64,000 nt of DNA from Phallus indusiatus (lineage: Eukaryota; Basidiomycota; Agaricomycetes; Phallales; Phallaceae). Positions 45,378 through 57,741 of the stretch are shown piece after piece. Position numbers and translations under genes: made by a program. The stretch is taken from assembly GCA_027605045.1 (NCBI GenBank), contig JAQFWX010000014.1:493391-557390 (forward strand), given 5' to 3'. The notes below the pieces were generated by a model that saw only the letters and a program-made list of their open reading frames with translations, ran no database searches and was not told the DNA's origin. Within the stretch, counting starts at the first letter, position 1; each line of letters opens with the position of its first letter.

Positions 45378-46064
45378 CTGTTCATCGATTAGATACCAAG
45401 GCAGGACGTTTATTCTTACACCCAGTTTTAATTACAAAATCACGACACGAAAGACAGTACGCAATGCTTAGAACAAGGCCATGATTGAGAAACTTGGCTG
45501 TAAAGAAGGCAAAGCCGTCTTGGTTTGTCCGAGTAACGATTATACAGGGAGAAGGAAAACACTCTTAACGATGCCGAAAGGGAGGCGATCCTCAGAGACG
45601 AAAGTGAATGGAATTTTGCCTCGACGCTGGAGCTTTTTGAAGGAAAGCGTATCATCATTACGTTTAACATCGTTGTTGAATCCCATCTTGCTAATGGAAG
45701 TGTTGGCACGTTGGAAAAGATCTACCTTGATCCTCGTAAAAGCCCGCTTGAGAGTGGTGCATGCTATCATCACTTGAAGTTCAAACCTGTTTTGCTTCTA
45801 TTTCAACCCAATCATTATCACGGTAAAAAGTTTGATCACTTACCCGACGGTGTTATTCCCGTTGAATCTACCAAAATGTCACGGCATAAAGGACTGAGAA
45901 GCAGCCTCAAAGTGTTTATCCACCGCGAACAATTCGCGGTCATGGCGGCATACGCATTCACCGACTACAAAAGTCAAGATCAAACGATCGGCCCCACGAT
46001 AGTTGATATAGCCAACCCCACAACAACAGAATTGACACCGATCAACGCATACGCGGCACTGTGA
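45378..46064 (+). pseudogene. Pif1-like DNA helicase, C-terminal fragment
   Basis: An upstream piece (45400-45535) encodes TTRKTVRNA, an in-frame TAG, then NKAMIEKLGCKEGKAVLVCP; the family usually has RNAWN, so TGG has become TAG. The frame then shifts near 45535-45560. The rest, open to the TGA at 46062-46064, encodes ESEWNFASTLELFEGKRIII, SHLANGSVGTLEKIYLDPR and EQFAVMAAYAFTDYKSQDQT followed by IVDIANPTT and NAYAAL. These match the tail of Pif1-type helicases found as host genes and in Helitrons of mushroom fungi (YKSQGQT-like and NAYVAL-like motifs). The ATPase Walker motifs lie outside the fragment. The two lesions and the lost 5' end make it a pseudogene. Confidence 0.75.
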
Positions 46065-46401
46065 GCTTCTCACGCTATTACCATCACCACTAAAAACTTC
46101 TCTACGCTTAATCACCCTCTTATCTATATCTAAACAACTTAAATTTGGTTAGATTTATTCCATCCACATGTTGGTCCAAAACCCGACACAAAAAACAAAG
46201 ATAGACTCTACGGTAACGGAGAGACGAGGCAAGACAATCGTAAACCCAACAAGGGATGACGACAGCCCGGGTAGGCGCTCGACAAGACTGGCGACACAGG
46301 TTGACAACTTCGTAAAGCCTAAATGGAAAACCCTACTTGAGGCAAAACAAAATTTGACTGATAAAGAATCAGCCAAAAAGTACCTCTCGGAAGCAGGATA
46401 T

Positions 46402-46854
46402 TGTTAGGGCTACTCAGCTCAGGCTAGAGGGAGGGGATCCTAAGAGAACATATATTGGGGAGGACTAACTACTCACCTAGAGGGAGGGGATCCTAAGAGA
46501 ACATATATTGGGGAGGACTAACTACTCACCTAGAGGGAGGGGATCCTAAGAGAACAAGCTTAGGGACCCTCACTCTAGGGACTGCGACTATATACATGAA
46601 AAACGATAGCGCGGCATGCGGCCCTGACACAGCTAAGTGCCAGACGCCCAAACCGAACGTAAGCGACGTGACGCCGTAGGTGTCATGCCGGGTACGAGCG
46701 CGCGACGCGCGCAAGTAGAGAAAGCGGAATAGAGACAGGGGGAGCAAACGGAGGATGGAAATAATATATGGGAAATATAAATAAGATAGAGGGGAATATA
46801 TACCGATGATAATAAACAAGGAAAAATGAGGGGACGTGATAGCGTACCCTGACA
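46402..46854 (-). repeat. Solo LTR, family A, with internal tandem duplication
   Basis: It begins TGTTAGGGC and ends CGTACCCTGACA (453 bp), with TSD GATAT at 46397-46401 and 46855-46859, inside LINE ORF1. It is 58 bp longer than the 395-bp family members, chiefly because a 53-bp unit (CTAGAGGGAGGGGATCC onwards) is present twice before the partial last copy. Confidence 0.9.
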
Positions 46855-47787
46855 GATATATTGAGGAGACAATGAGTACTGACTTGGATCATCTAAGTTA
46901 TGCACTGATGTTATTTTCAGCCGCAACCAACCTCAGAGTCTTGCAGGAAGGAGCAAGAGCAATTGCAATACTCTTAAGAGAGTCATGTGATTCCTCAAGA
47001 GCTGAAGTTATAGGGGACGTACTGGATGAAAAACTGACTCCTACAGTGATTCAGCTGATAGAGGCCAAAGAGGAGTTAGAACTAGCGGTGAGGCAAATGA
47101 AGGATACTAACCTAGCACCCAGACAGGAAGAAACGTACGCAACTGTGACAGTGACAAGAAAGACCATAGGGGCAAGAGGATCCCCAGTGGATATCAAGAG
47201 AAGACAAGTACTAATAGAACAAGATAGTGAGTACCCCAACACGTTAATGAAACTGACAGAGGAGCAGCTGGTCACAAAGGCGAATGAAGCTGTAAGAATA
47301 GCAAAGATTAGCGGAGAGGGCGAGTGCAAAATCATAAGTGCAAAGAAACTGCAAAGGGGAGGGGTGGTTTTCGAACTCAACTCTACTGCAGCGGCGGACA
47401 CAGTACGAAATGAAAAGGTAGATTTCTGCAAGTCATTTAGTCCTGCAGCCCAACTACGAGAAAGAAGCTATGCAGTGAAACTCAACTTTGTATCGGTAAG
47501 ACACGAAACTGACAGTGAATGGGAAAGGCGATGCATAGAGGATATATCAAGCATAAAGCAAGGTCACCTGACAGCAACAGCATGGATCAAACCAGTGAAC
47601 CAGCGAAGAGATAACCAGGAAGTAGCTACCTTAATAGCGCGCTTCAAAAGCCCGGAATCTGCAAATAAGGCAATAAAGGATGGAATGATCATACAAGGGA
47701 AAAGAGTAAGAGGAAATAAAATGACTAACGGACCAATAAAATGTTTCCACTGCCAAAGGTACGGACACATTGCGACTAATTGCCCAC

Positions 47788-48182
47788 TGTTAGGGCTACT
47801 CAGCTCAGGCTAGAGGGAGGGGATCCTAAGTACTATATTGGGCAATGACTATACTACTCACCTAGAGGGAGGGGATCCTAAGAGAACAAGCTTAGGGACC
47901 CTCACTCTAGGTACAGCTACTATATACATAAAACGACGACGCGGCGTGCGGCCCTGACACAGCTAAGTGCCAGGCGCCCAAGCCGAGCCTAAGCGATGTG
48001 ATGTCACGGGCATCACGCCGGGTACGAGCGCGCGACGCGCGCGAGTAGAGAAAGTGAAATAGAGACAGAACAAGGAAACGGAAAGTAAAAGTAAAATACG
48101 GGAATGATAAATAAAATAGAAACGAAATGATGCCGATGATAATAAATAGGAAAATGAGAGATGGCGGTAGCGTACCCTGACA
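47788..48182 (-). repeat. Solo LTR, family A, in LINE ORF1
   Basis: It is 395 bp, beginning TGTTAGGGC and ending CCCTGACA, with TSD CCCAC at 47783-47787 and 48183-48187. It cuts LINE ORF1 directly after the first zinc knuckle. It is close to the element A LTRs, with a few substitutions and a different spacer near 47830. Confidence 0.92.
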
Positions 48183-48242
48183 CCCACAGAGCCAGGAACT
48201 GCCAAAGTGCCCACAATGCACGGGACCACACAAGAGGGAAGA

Positions 48243-48506
48243 TGTAACGGTTCCGCTATGAGCAGCGGACTACTATTAACCATAGTACATATTCGTATAT
48301 ACATACAATTGTATGCAGACGATCGTCGTCTGCACAAGTACCTAGTATTATGTAATGTACATAGGCGCCGTCACACCAGTAAATACCGCGTAACGGTAAA
48401 GGCGCCGGTAGCCTTTCTTACCTGCACTTGCAAATATACAGCTTTACACTGTTTGTTGTGAGTCCGTAAGAACCGGGCTAATCGTAAACTGTAACGAAAC
48501 GTTACA
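48243..48506 (+). repeat. 5' LTR of element B
   Basis: It is 264 bp, beginning TGTAACGG and ending CGTTACA, and is by eye identical to 57742-58005. It contains a TATATACATA box near 48295 and the inverted repeat GCAGACGATCGTCGTCTGC. Confidence 0.92.
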
Positions 48507-48583
48507 TCTTTTTTAACACCTAAACGGCGTTACAATTTCCAAAATACGCCAATCGTATTTGCTAGTTTATAGTGAGAGAGGAT

Positions 48584-51500
48584 ATGCCTCCTAAAAACAA
48601 CAAGAAGTCAAAAAAGAACGTAGGCGAACCACCACCTACCGAAGGCGGTCCATCCACATCTGCACGAGCAGGTGATACTGTTGTGATAGATGCAGCATTG
48701 TTTGAAACACTAGTCGCGGACCACGCGAATCGATCTAGACAAGGATCGAGACAAGGATCGAGACAAGCTTCACCAGCGCGGAGCGAATCAGGTGAAACAG
48801 TGAAATCGACCAGATCTCATAAGTCCAACCTCGGAAAAGACGAGGTAGCCCTACCACGTAAGATGATTGAGGATGCAAAAAGGATGATCCACGACCTCGT
48901 AAGAGGTGATACACCGGGACAAGACGTCGGTGATATGTTAGTACGACTAGATGCAGCCGTAATACCTGATGAAGAAGAACCGTGGACAACGGTGAAAGGG
49001 AAAGGTCGTGCACGAGACGACAATAGAACCAGCACGACAATACTGGCTCCAGTAATGGACAACGCGCAGGCGACGGTGAAGACAATGGCAAACACGCCAG
49101 CATTGCCAGCGACACCCAGAGCTCCATCGGCAGCACCGACCCCCGGTATAACACGTCAACCCACACAACAGTACGCGGTACACGCGGAAACACTACATTC
49201 AGTGTTACAGGACCTACCTTCTGCACAACCAGCAGCAACCAGCACGCCCATCAGACCCACGCGAGCAGCAGATGACGCAGCCGCAGAGATAGAGAGAGGA
49301 CGAGCTGAGCTGGATAGATCACGTCGAAACAGCCGACGTACCCCACCAGAGTTCGTGGCAACTCGTGACTACCTGGAAGATCAATCTACCAGACGAGTCA
49401 ACGCGGGTCAAGGACCGCTTGATAAGAATAATCCTTCAGCTGCAGAGCTGGAAGAGTCAGCGAAAGACCTGGAAAGAATGGCCGCTGAGGCAGCGCAACT
49501 GGCACGGGAAAAACGTTCCGAGGCATTAGACAAACGCACAGTTGCGTTACAAGGGAAGGTTAGTAGGCAAGAACCGTATGTCGACATGCAGGAAGACCTG
49601 CAGGAAGTGCGAGCAGCACGCACTGAACTGGCAAAAAGCAACCGAGAAATGGAAGCTGGCCAACGACCTGGCATCATCTTTGAGCAAGACCTCCCTAATC
49701 GCTCGGCGCCCACTCAGACTGCAGCACAACCAGGACCGTCAACAATACATCCTGGTCCACCAGCAAACGCTGGTCAAGCACACGCTCCCACAACGTCCCC
49801 AACAACCAGAGCACCGGTTGTACCCAGAAGAAGAGCAACATCTGCCAGGGACCAGTACGAACAAATGAGAGAAGACCTCCGAGATATACCGGAGAGTAAC
49901 GCTGGGCCTTTCATGCCCAAATACTATGATGACGAGGACTCGTCAGACGACGAAGAAGAAGCGTACGATCGCGGATACCTCGAACGTGAAATGAGGGAAA
50001 CCCCATTTGACGACCGAGAAGATAGACATAAACCTACGAAGAGGTTTAGAAGAGTTCGGGAAGACGAGGGGATAATTGTCATGGTGCAAGAAGCACTAGA
50101 GGAGTGCAAGGACGTAGTAGTATCAGCGTCCCCACTTGCGAAAGCGGGTGCAAAGATGCCATTATCCGTTATGTATAGCGGATCATCAAAGCCTGAAGAC
50201 TTTGAGAAGTTCGTGACCTCTATCCTCAGATGGTTGAGGCTGAATAACCTACTCGGCGCAGCGTACGTCGAAGCACATATAGCCGTAGTCGGTATGCGAC
50301 TAGATGGAGAGGCACACGAATGGTTCGTGGAGCACGTAGAACGAGGAGGTCGTTCAACCAAGGGTTGGGACTTGGTAAGACTGTTCCGAAGGATGCACAA
50401 TATGTTCTTGTCACCTACAAGCAAGAACCAGTCTGCACATAACTTCGATCACGCGAAGCAAGGTGCAAGGAGTGTACACCGGTACATGAGTGAACTCCTG
50501 AAATTCGCAGCACGTCTAGTCCATCCACCGGACAGATACACCTTCAAACGAAAGTTCTTAGAAGGACTTGACGAGAGAATTCGCAGTGAAGTCACCAAGA
50601 GGGGATTCCTGGCCGAAAACTCATCAATTCGACGGCTGTACATAGCCGCGAACGACATAGAGCAAGCATGGGACTATAATAAGTCAATACTAGCTCAACG
50701 TCAGACACCCGTAAAATCAACGGGTACCCATTCAAGCTTGGCCAGACAAGCTCAAGAGAACAACTACCGCGCTAAAATCAAACCAAGCGGTATACCCACG
50801 AGGACTATTCCCCGTACGACCACAACTAGCAACGCGCTAGCTGTAAGACCAGCAACGAGCAGTACGACTAAGCCGGCGAGAGCGTCGACTACCACGACAA
50901 CTCGACCAGTCAGCTCAGGAACGCAAGCCCGAAGCAGTAGCACCGTACTGAAGTGCTATGAATGTGGACAGACTGGCCACCTAAGACCACAATGCCCTAG
51001 AAAGGGACAGGTACGTGCTAACGTAATGCACGTTGAGGAGGAAGATGAAGACGATGTGGACGAGCTGCTCGACGCAATTATAGAGGAAGAAACGGGAGTT
51101 AACATACTGGAAGTGGAGGAATCCCCACAGTATGATGACGCTGAACAAGGTCAAGACACCGCGGAAGCAGCGGACTACGGGGGAGGGGACCACTATGAGT
51201 GGGACGAGAATGAAGACGCAGTAGGCGCATACATGATGGTGATAACCGAAGATCATGGTTATGATGAAAGAAGACTACTTGTTATCAAACAAGGCTCGTC
51301 CACCATTGGGACGATTAAGTCACAGGAAGAACCCCTGTATGACCACACGATGAGACCTAAGTCAAGGGCTCCAAAGCGTGATAAAGAATCAATAAAACCT
51401 CTAGAGGGTTACTGGCTCGTAAACGGCCAATTAGCGCATTGTTTGATTGACAGTGGATGTCAAGGCATGATAATGTCACCATCATTCTCGCTCACGACTG

Positions 51501-53068
51501 GAGCGAAGACATTCAAACTGGATAAGCCAGTATCACTGCAGCTCGCAGTGAAAGGAAGTAAGTCCGTAATACAGTACGGAACGTATACCCGAATAGAATT
51601 TGGGGATATTAGTGTATTAGAATACTTTGATATAGTCAACATTGACTACTACGACGTCATAATTGGCGTACCATTCCTGAAAAGGTATGACATCTGCCTG
51701 GACTTTGGCAACGGAATAATCACCCGAGATGGAGGAGTAATCACTCCAGTGGAACGGTTCACTGAAATACCTAACACCACGGATGAGCCCACCGAGTTAA
51801 GTGAAAGCTTAGCCATAGCATCAGCACGCCCCATAACCACTACGCCTAACGCAGTAGCAGTGAGACGGAAGATCCGAGTACCGGAACTTAAGGATGAGAA
51901 CCTACCCGCGCTACGCGAGTACTGGAAGGAGGAGTACAGCGACTTATTCGGGCCAGTGCCGAATAGACTCCCTCCATTTAGGGATGTAAATCATCATATC
52001 CCATTAATAGAACCTAACAAGGTTATCCGGTACAGACTACCGAAGTGCCCAGACGCCCTCAAGCCACTGCTGGCTGAAAAAATAGAGCGCTACACGCAAG
52101 CAGGTTGGTGGGAACCGACTGTCGCACAGCAAGCCATCCCTATGTTATGCCTGTTTAAGAAGGCATTATCAGGACTACGCACGGTATTTGACCTGCGTCA
52201 GCAGAATGATAATACGTTGAAAGACGTGACCCCGTTTCCAGACCAGGAGACCATTCGCCAAGACGTGGCGAGACACAAGTATAGGTCGAAAATTGACCTA
52301 ACGGAAGCTTACGAGCAAGTCAGAATCGCTCCGGAAGACGTGGATAAGACCACGTTCTCGACGATATATGGCACGTTTAAAAGCCATGTTATGCAACAAG
52401 GTGATTGCAACGCGCCTTCGACATTCCAGAGATTGATGACCCATATATTCCGGGACCACATCGGAAGAAACATACACTCGTACATCGACGACGTGTTCGT
52501 CTACTCAATGACGATCCAACAACACCAGGAACATCTGGAAATTGCCTTCTCGAGATTGAGGAAGGAACAACTTTACCTAAGTCAGAAGAAAGTTGACTTA
52601 TACTCCAAACGATTGGAGTGCCTAGGACACATCATCGACGACGATGGTATCCACCCAGATATGGATAAGATGGATAAAATTCGCGACTGGAGAACCCCAC
52701 GTACGTTCAACGACGTTCAGAAGTTCTTAGGGCTGGTGCAATACGTTGCCGCCTACCTTCCGGGAGTCGCTACTTACACTTCCCCATTGTCGGGATGTAC
52801 CCACAACAACAGGCAATTCGAGTGGACACCGGCACTAGAACGCTGTTTCAACGCAATCAAAGCGTTGACGAAGAACGCCCCAGTTCTTAAACCTATCAAT
52901 CCTGATAGCGACGAGCCAATTTGGCTTGTAACCGATGGATCCAAGTGTGGCGTCGGCGCGTACTATGGTCAAGGCGCAAGTTGGCAAACCTGCAGACCCG
53001 CAGGGTTTATGTCTAAGAAATTCACTCCGGCACATGTTATGGAACTCCTTGATGTGCCAATCAAATAG
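48584..53068 (+). pseudogene. gag-pol: Element B Gag-Pol, 5' part (Gag, protease, RT, start of RNase H)
   Basis: It is a single fused reading frame. The first ATG is at 48584; the frame is open slightly upstream from a GTG at 48572. An acidic and Pro/Ala-rich N-terminal region is followed by a capsid-like region (FVTSILRWLRLNNLL to FLEGLDERIRSEV). The zinc knuckle CYECGQTGHLRPQC begins near residue 791. An aspartic protease with DSG lies near 955 (LIDSGCQG). Reverse transcriptase has YIDD near residue 1300. The RNase H start (WLVTDGSKCGVGAYYGQG) follows. The element frame ends at 53034; the last codons to the TAG at 53066-53068 come from an inserted LTR. The 3' part resumes at 53694. Confidence 0.92.
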
Positions 53069-53688
53069 AGTTACACACAATTACTTGTTAAGCGTTTCGT
53101 CTAGATTCGTATCCAACTAAAAGGTAAGGCCAGGAGTAACTGTACTTATGCGAAAGTTTCCCGATCTATAGAAATGTTAGTTGAACAATAGAGGTTAAGA
53201 GGGAGACTTGTAGCACAAGTCTCAGATAGAGTTAGATAAGAGGTTTGATAAGCGCGCTTTGTCAAAGTGACCCTTTTGTTGTTACTAAGCTTTATTAGCT
53301 AACACTGGATGTGTGGTACAACAAAAAGATGTAGATACATGATTTTCTGAGCCCTATTTATACACATTTAGGGCTAAACTATTCTACTCGCTACCTAATA
53401 ATTACATAGTAAATGACACAAGAGATGACACAATATTTGAGATGGAAAAATAGATAAGGATAAATAAACGTAACCTTTTTCCTACTAATTACCCTTGGCT
53501 GAAGTGTTTTGCCGGATGATGTCATGTATGATCAAAGTGGCAAAAGGATTGGAAAAGAAAATAGAAGTGGAAGACGAGAAATGTAGAAGTCCTTGGATTA
53601 TTTGGTTTTGTTTGTTTTTATGGAGTTTTGTTGCCGTAGCCTTATGTCTTGATGTTTTTGGTGAGGGAGATGAAGTGGTTACATAACA
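53035..53688. repeat. Solo LTR (unassigned family) inside element B RNase H
   Basis: It is 654 bp, beginning TGTTATGGAAC and ending GTTACATAACA, with 7-bp terminal inverted repeats TGTTATG/CATAACA and TSD GCACA at 53030-53034 and 53689-53693. Removing it with one TSD (659 bp) brings the upstream and downstream pol frames into register. There is no internal coding region, so it is a solo LTR. It matches no other LTR in the window; Copia origin is possible but unproven. Confidence 0.9.
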
Positions 53689-53693
53689 GCACA

Positions 53694-55743
53694 GTACAAC
53701 TACCGGACTCATGAGCACGAGCTCATTGCAGTACTTGAAGCACTGAATAAGTGGGAAGACAAACTACTAGGTCGTAAATTCACCCTAGTAACGGACAACG
53801 AGGCCTTGAAACACTTCAAGACACAGCCCCGTATGTCGCCTAGACAGGCGAGATGGTACGAGTATCTCTCTCGTTTCGACTACGAAACGATTCACATTAA
53901 AGGTGAGACCAACACGGTCGCAGATGGACTCTCGAGATATTTCGAGGATGACCTACCTAACGAGATACACCCACCTGAGAACTACGTCAACATCGACGTG
54001 AAACTAGATCCAACAGGGGATCAGCTACCTCCTGAAAGGAAAAGCGAACTCAGAATCAGTGCGGCGAGACGCATTAACACTCGGGCGAAAGCTAGAGTCC
54101 AACAACAGACGGCTGAACAAGCATCCATTGAACAACGACCAGCGTCCATTGAAGAAGTGGATACAGATGACGAAGACGTACTGGCAGTCACAGCGCAGCA
54201 TAGCGGTAAAACGCTTAAAGCCAAGATTGAAGGCTTTGAAGGATTAGCTGATCTGATAAAGAGCAGCTATAAGGACGACACAACACTGAAGAAAGTGTTA
54301 GAAAACCCTGATGCATACAAAGGGTTTGGGATGAAAAACCAGCTACTGTACACGAAGAATCAGTTTTCCCGTGACGTGGTCTGCATACCCCATCACTTAT
54401 TTTACCAGGGGAGGAAGCTGGTAGAGATCATAATTAGGGAAGCACACGAAATTGTGGGACACTTCGGACGCTATAAAACGTCGCAATACATTAGACAAGT
54501 GTATTGGTGGAGAACGATGGCAGAGGACATCGACGAATACTGCAAATCGTGCGGTAAATGTCAAACGAATAAGGATGACAATAGACATCCTAGCGGTCTA
54601 CTGAAGACGCTACCCATTCCCAATAAACCATGGGAATCAGTCGGAATGGACTTTATAGGCCCATTACCAGTATCGAAAGGACATGACTTCTTACTAGTCA
54701 TAATTGACAGATTGACGTCAATGGTGAGACTCATGCCCACCACCACGAAGTTAACTGCAAAAAGCGCAGCACACCTGTACTTCGAAGGTGTAGTTAGGCA
54801 TCATGGCGTGCCAGCTTCTATCGTCAGTGATAGAGATACCAGATTCACCGCGAAATTCTGGAAAGAACTACAGCGACTAATAGGGACAAAACTCCTCATG
54901 TCCACTTCATTCCATCCACAGACGGATGGAGCAACAGAGCGGGCGAACCGCTCCATAGGACAAGTATTACGTTCTATAATAGATAACGACCAAAAGGATT
55001 GGGCTGAACGTATCCCGATGGCGGAATTCGCACTAAACAGTAGCACGAGTGAAACGACTAAGTTCACGCCATTCGAACTTAACTACGGATACACCCCCGC
55101 ACTAGGGCGACAGCTCAACACAGACACCAAGTTCAATGGTGTGAAGCAATTCGCATTACAAGCGAAATGGAATCTTATGGCCGCACACGATGCCATAATC
55201 GCGAGTCGCGTGAAACAAACCATGCACGCGAACACTCACAGACGAGATGCGCCTGTTTACAAAGAGGGCGACCTCGTGTACCTTTCTACGAAGAACATAT
55301 CTCTACCAAAGGGTAGATCCAGTAAGTTGGTACCGCGTTACGTCGGTCCTTACAAAGTATTGTCAGTCAAAGACAATATTAACGTCAAACTCGACTTACC
55401 TGACGAGCTGAAGAAGCGTAGGATAAGTCCAGTATTCCACGTGGACTTAGTGAAACCACATATCGCCAATGATGACGATAGATTTCCACGTCGTGAGTCA
55501 TTAACGGCGTACGACTTTGGACAACCGGACAATGCCGAATGGCATGTAGATGAACTATTAGCCCATCGCTGGACTGGGTCTAAAGACACGGACATTGAGT
55601 TCCTAGTGCAATGGACACTAGGCGATACGACCTGGGAGCCGTACGAACACTGCAAAGACTTGCAGGCATTGGATGAGTATCTCCAATTACGCGGGGTTAC
55701 CCAATTAGGGAAATTGCCGCGTCTCCGCACGATGCGTAAATAA
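53694..55743 (+). pseudogene. pol: Element B Pol, 3' part (RNase H end, integrase, chromodomain)
   Basis: It begins with YNYRTHEHELIAVLEALNKW, the continuation of RNase H, then TDNEALKHF. The integrase zinc finger is HEIVGHFGRYK through CKSCGKC (54445-54560). The DDE core reads MDFIGPL, SDRDTRF and HPQTDGATERAN. A chromodomain follows (HVDELLAHRWTGSKDTDIEF, then WEPYEHCKDL) and the ORF stops at 55743. All motifs are intact. Only the LTR insertion separates this from the 5' part. Confidence 0.92.
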
Positions 55744-55882
55744 GGATCTGCAAGCAGATCTGCCCCGTGCCCCCGGCGGCACTGCAGCCACGAGAAAATC
55801 CTACTCGGGCGCTACTCTGATACAAGAGTAAATAAATACTCTCCCTTACAACCCCGTCTCAGCTACCTGAGCACCGTCAACG

Positions 55883-57688
55883 ATGTCTGCAGAACCTTCA
55901 CGACCTACCTCTTCATCTACGAAGCCCTCGACCCGCAAGGGATGATTTGACGATATCAAGCAAGCGTTGCTTGAAGCACAAAAAGAATGGAGTATGGATT
56001 CCATGCCTGGCTGCGTAGCCATCACCCACGAAAGTGGGAAATGTACCCACTGCGATGAGTATATCTCGCACATTAGTACCGCTGCAAGCAAGCGTACCAT
56101 TGCTCTTGACGAGAAAGACGTCAAAGAGTGCCTACTCGAGGCATTCCCGTTCCTGCAAAAAGAGTGGGATGATTTACGAAAGCGCCTCGAAGACGCTAAC
56201 GACTACGCCGACCAGACCGTCCAAGAACTCAAGGACGCTGAGAGACGAGAGGACGACCTTCGAGATCGTATACGGGAACTCAAGGACAAGTTGAAGCAAG
56301 CCCCACAGGCAGCATCGCCCGTGTCATCTAGGAAACGACCTCGGTCAGAGGCCAAGGGCCCCACGAATCATGGGCCCGTAGGATTCGACGCGTACGACGA
56401 CGACGACGATGATCTAGACGACCATGATTGGGCGGACTCCTACAATGACGAGTCGGTACTCGACTCCAACGGTCAACCCGTTCCTCCCCACTCTGGGGAC
56501 GATTTCGGCCTGATGGACAGGCTGGACCCTGAAGAGGAGTCATTATTGTCTCGGCGACAACTCGCTGAGAAAGTCCTCGCTGAGTTCCCAGGAACTCCCC
56601 GTATCTCCAACCAGGCCAAGTACCACGATACGTGGCCCGCTTTCATGCAAGGCCATGACCCCACAGCTTCTCGAGCAGGGAAAACCCCTGTACCTGGGCC
56701 AGTTCCCGACCCACTCGCGTGGTACATGATGTGTCCACTGGATGATCCCTCATTCGTACTCCAGGGGAAGCAGATCTGGAAGAAACCACCCATATTGGAC
56801 ACACCTCAAAAAGTTGCAATGCACGCGCGCATTAGACTTGCCTGGGATGTAGGCATGATGTTCATCAATAGAAAGAAGAAAGAGCGAGACTACGCTCGCC
56901 TCACTATCGGGGAGCGCCCTGAAGCTTTTCCATACCCAACAGAAGGGCAAATGGACCTGGAAACGGGTCGCCTCTATGAGACGTGGTATAAGGACCCCGC
57001 CTCCGTACCCTTTTATATAAGGGTTGAACCATCGGGATCGCTGAATATCAGCGATGTTGAGGTCGTAGCGTGGCTTCGAAAAATATTCCCGAATCGGGAA
57101 ACAAGGAAGACTGTATTCCCCATTGTAGCGGAGATATGTACCGAGCCTGGACTATCCACCTGGCTCAACACCGCTGGCATCAACGCCGACAAGACGGTGA
57201 ATAACTCCCCATCCATAATCGAAGGATGGCGTCGAGCATATACCCTGCCTCAGGGTAACATTCCCACCAAGGAAGAAGTTGTCGGGATGCTGCGATATAA
57301 CTGTGTGAATACCCGATTAATCGAAACTCGATTAGGACCACTATTTGAGCGGTGGCGATCACACACTAACAGCAACACCATCGCCGTGAAGTGGCGAGAA
57401 TCTCAACCCACCGTTTCGTCGCTGTTACCAGGGCGTCAGTATCGAAGACGACGTCGCCACAATCGTCGTGACACCGCCCCTGCAGCTCCCATTGCTGGAC
57501 CGTCGAAGGAGACTCCCTATGTGGAGTCCACCGCCAATTCGCCTCCCTCGGCGAAAGCACCGCTCCCAGCAGATATCGCTGAGAAAGAACTCGTGATCGA
57601 CCCCGATCAATACGAGGTCCTGGATAGACCAGGAGTAGGCCCTCAAGGTGATATTGAGATGGCCATGGATTATACCGCGGACGACTGA
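55883..57688 (+). pseudogene. Element B third ORF (uncharacterised, coiled-coil)
   Basis: A 573-codon ORF starts at ATG 55967. An in-frame ATG lies 28 codons upstream (55883), separated by one TGA at 55943-55945 in a CGA-like context (GGA TGA TTT GAC), so the original product was probably about 601 aa. It contains an H-x4-C-x2-C patch (HESGKCTHC), a strong coiled coil (DLRKRLEDANDYADQTVQEL), a basic KRPRSE stretch and a long run of Asp. The C-terminal half is globular (WPAFMQGHDP, PSIIEGWRRAYTLPQG). No transmembrane helix or signal peptide is seen, so it is not an env-like gene. It lies 139 bp after the pol stop and just before the polypurine tract. It could be a Gag-like accessory or a captured host gene. 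Confidence 0.75.
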
Positions 57689-57730
57689 GACTCACTCGTC
57701 GTATCATGTATTGACTTGACGCTCAAGTCA

Positions 57731-57741
57731 GCGGGGGAGGA
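57731..57741 (+). promoter_or_regulatory. Polypurine tract of element B
   Basis: The tract GCGGGGGAGGA lies directly before the 3' LTR at 57742, at the standard position for plus-strand priming. Confidence 0.75.

Noticed and set aside
45481..45777. 98-codon plus-strand ORF in the helicase region read as one gene
   Set aside because: Only its first part matches the Pif1 family; from about 45560 the matching frame is the neighbouring one, so the ORF spans a frameshift.
48501..48530. tRNA-type primer-binding site after the 5' LTR of element B
   Set aside because: The sequence TCTTTTTTAACACC does not begin with TGG, and no matching tRNA end or LTR self-complement was found. It is left unassigned.
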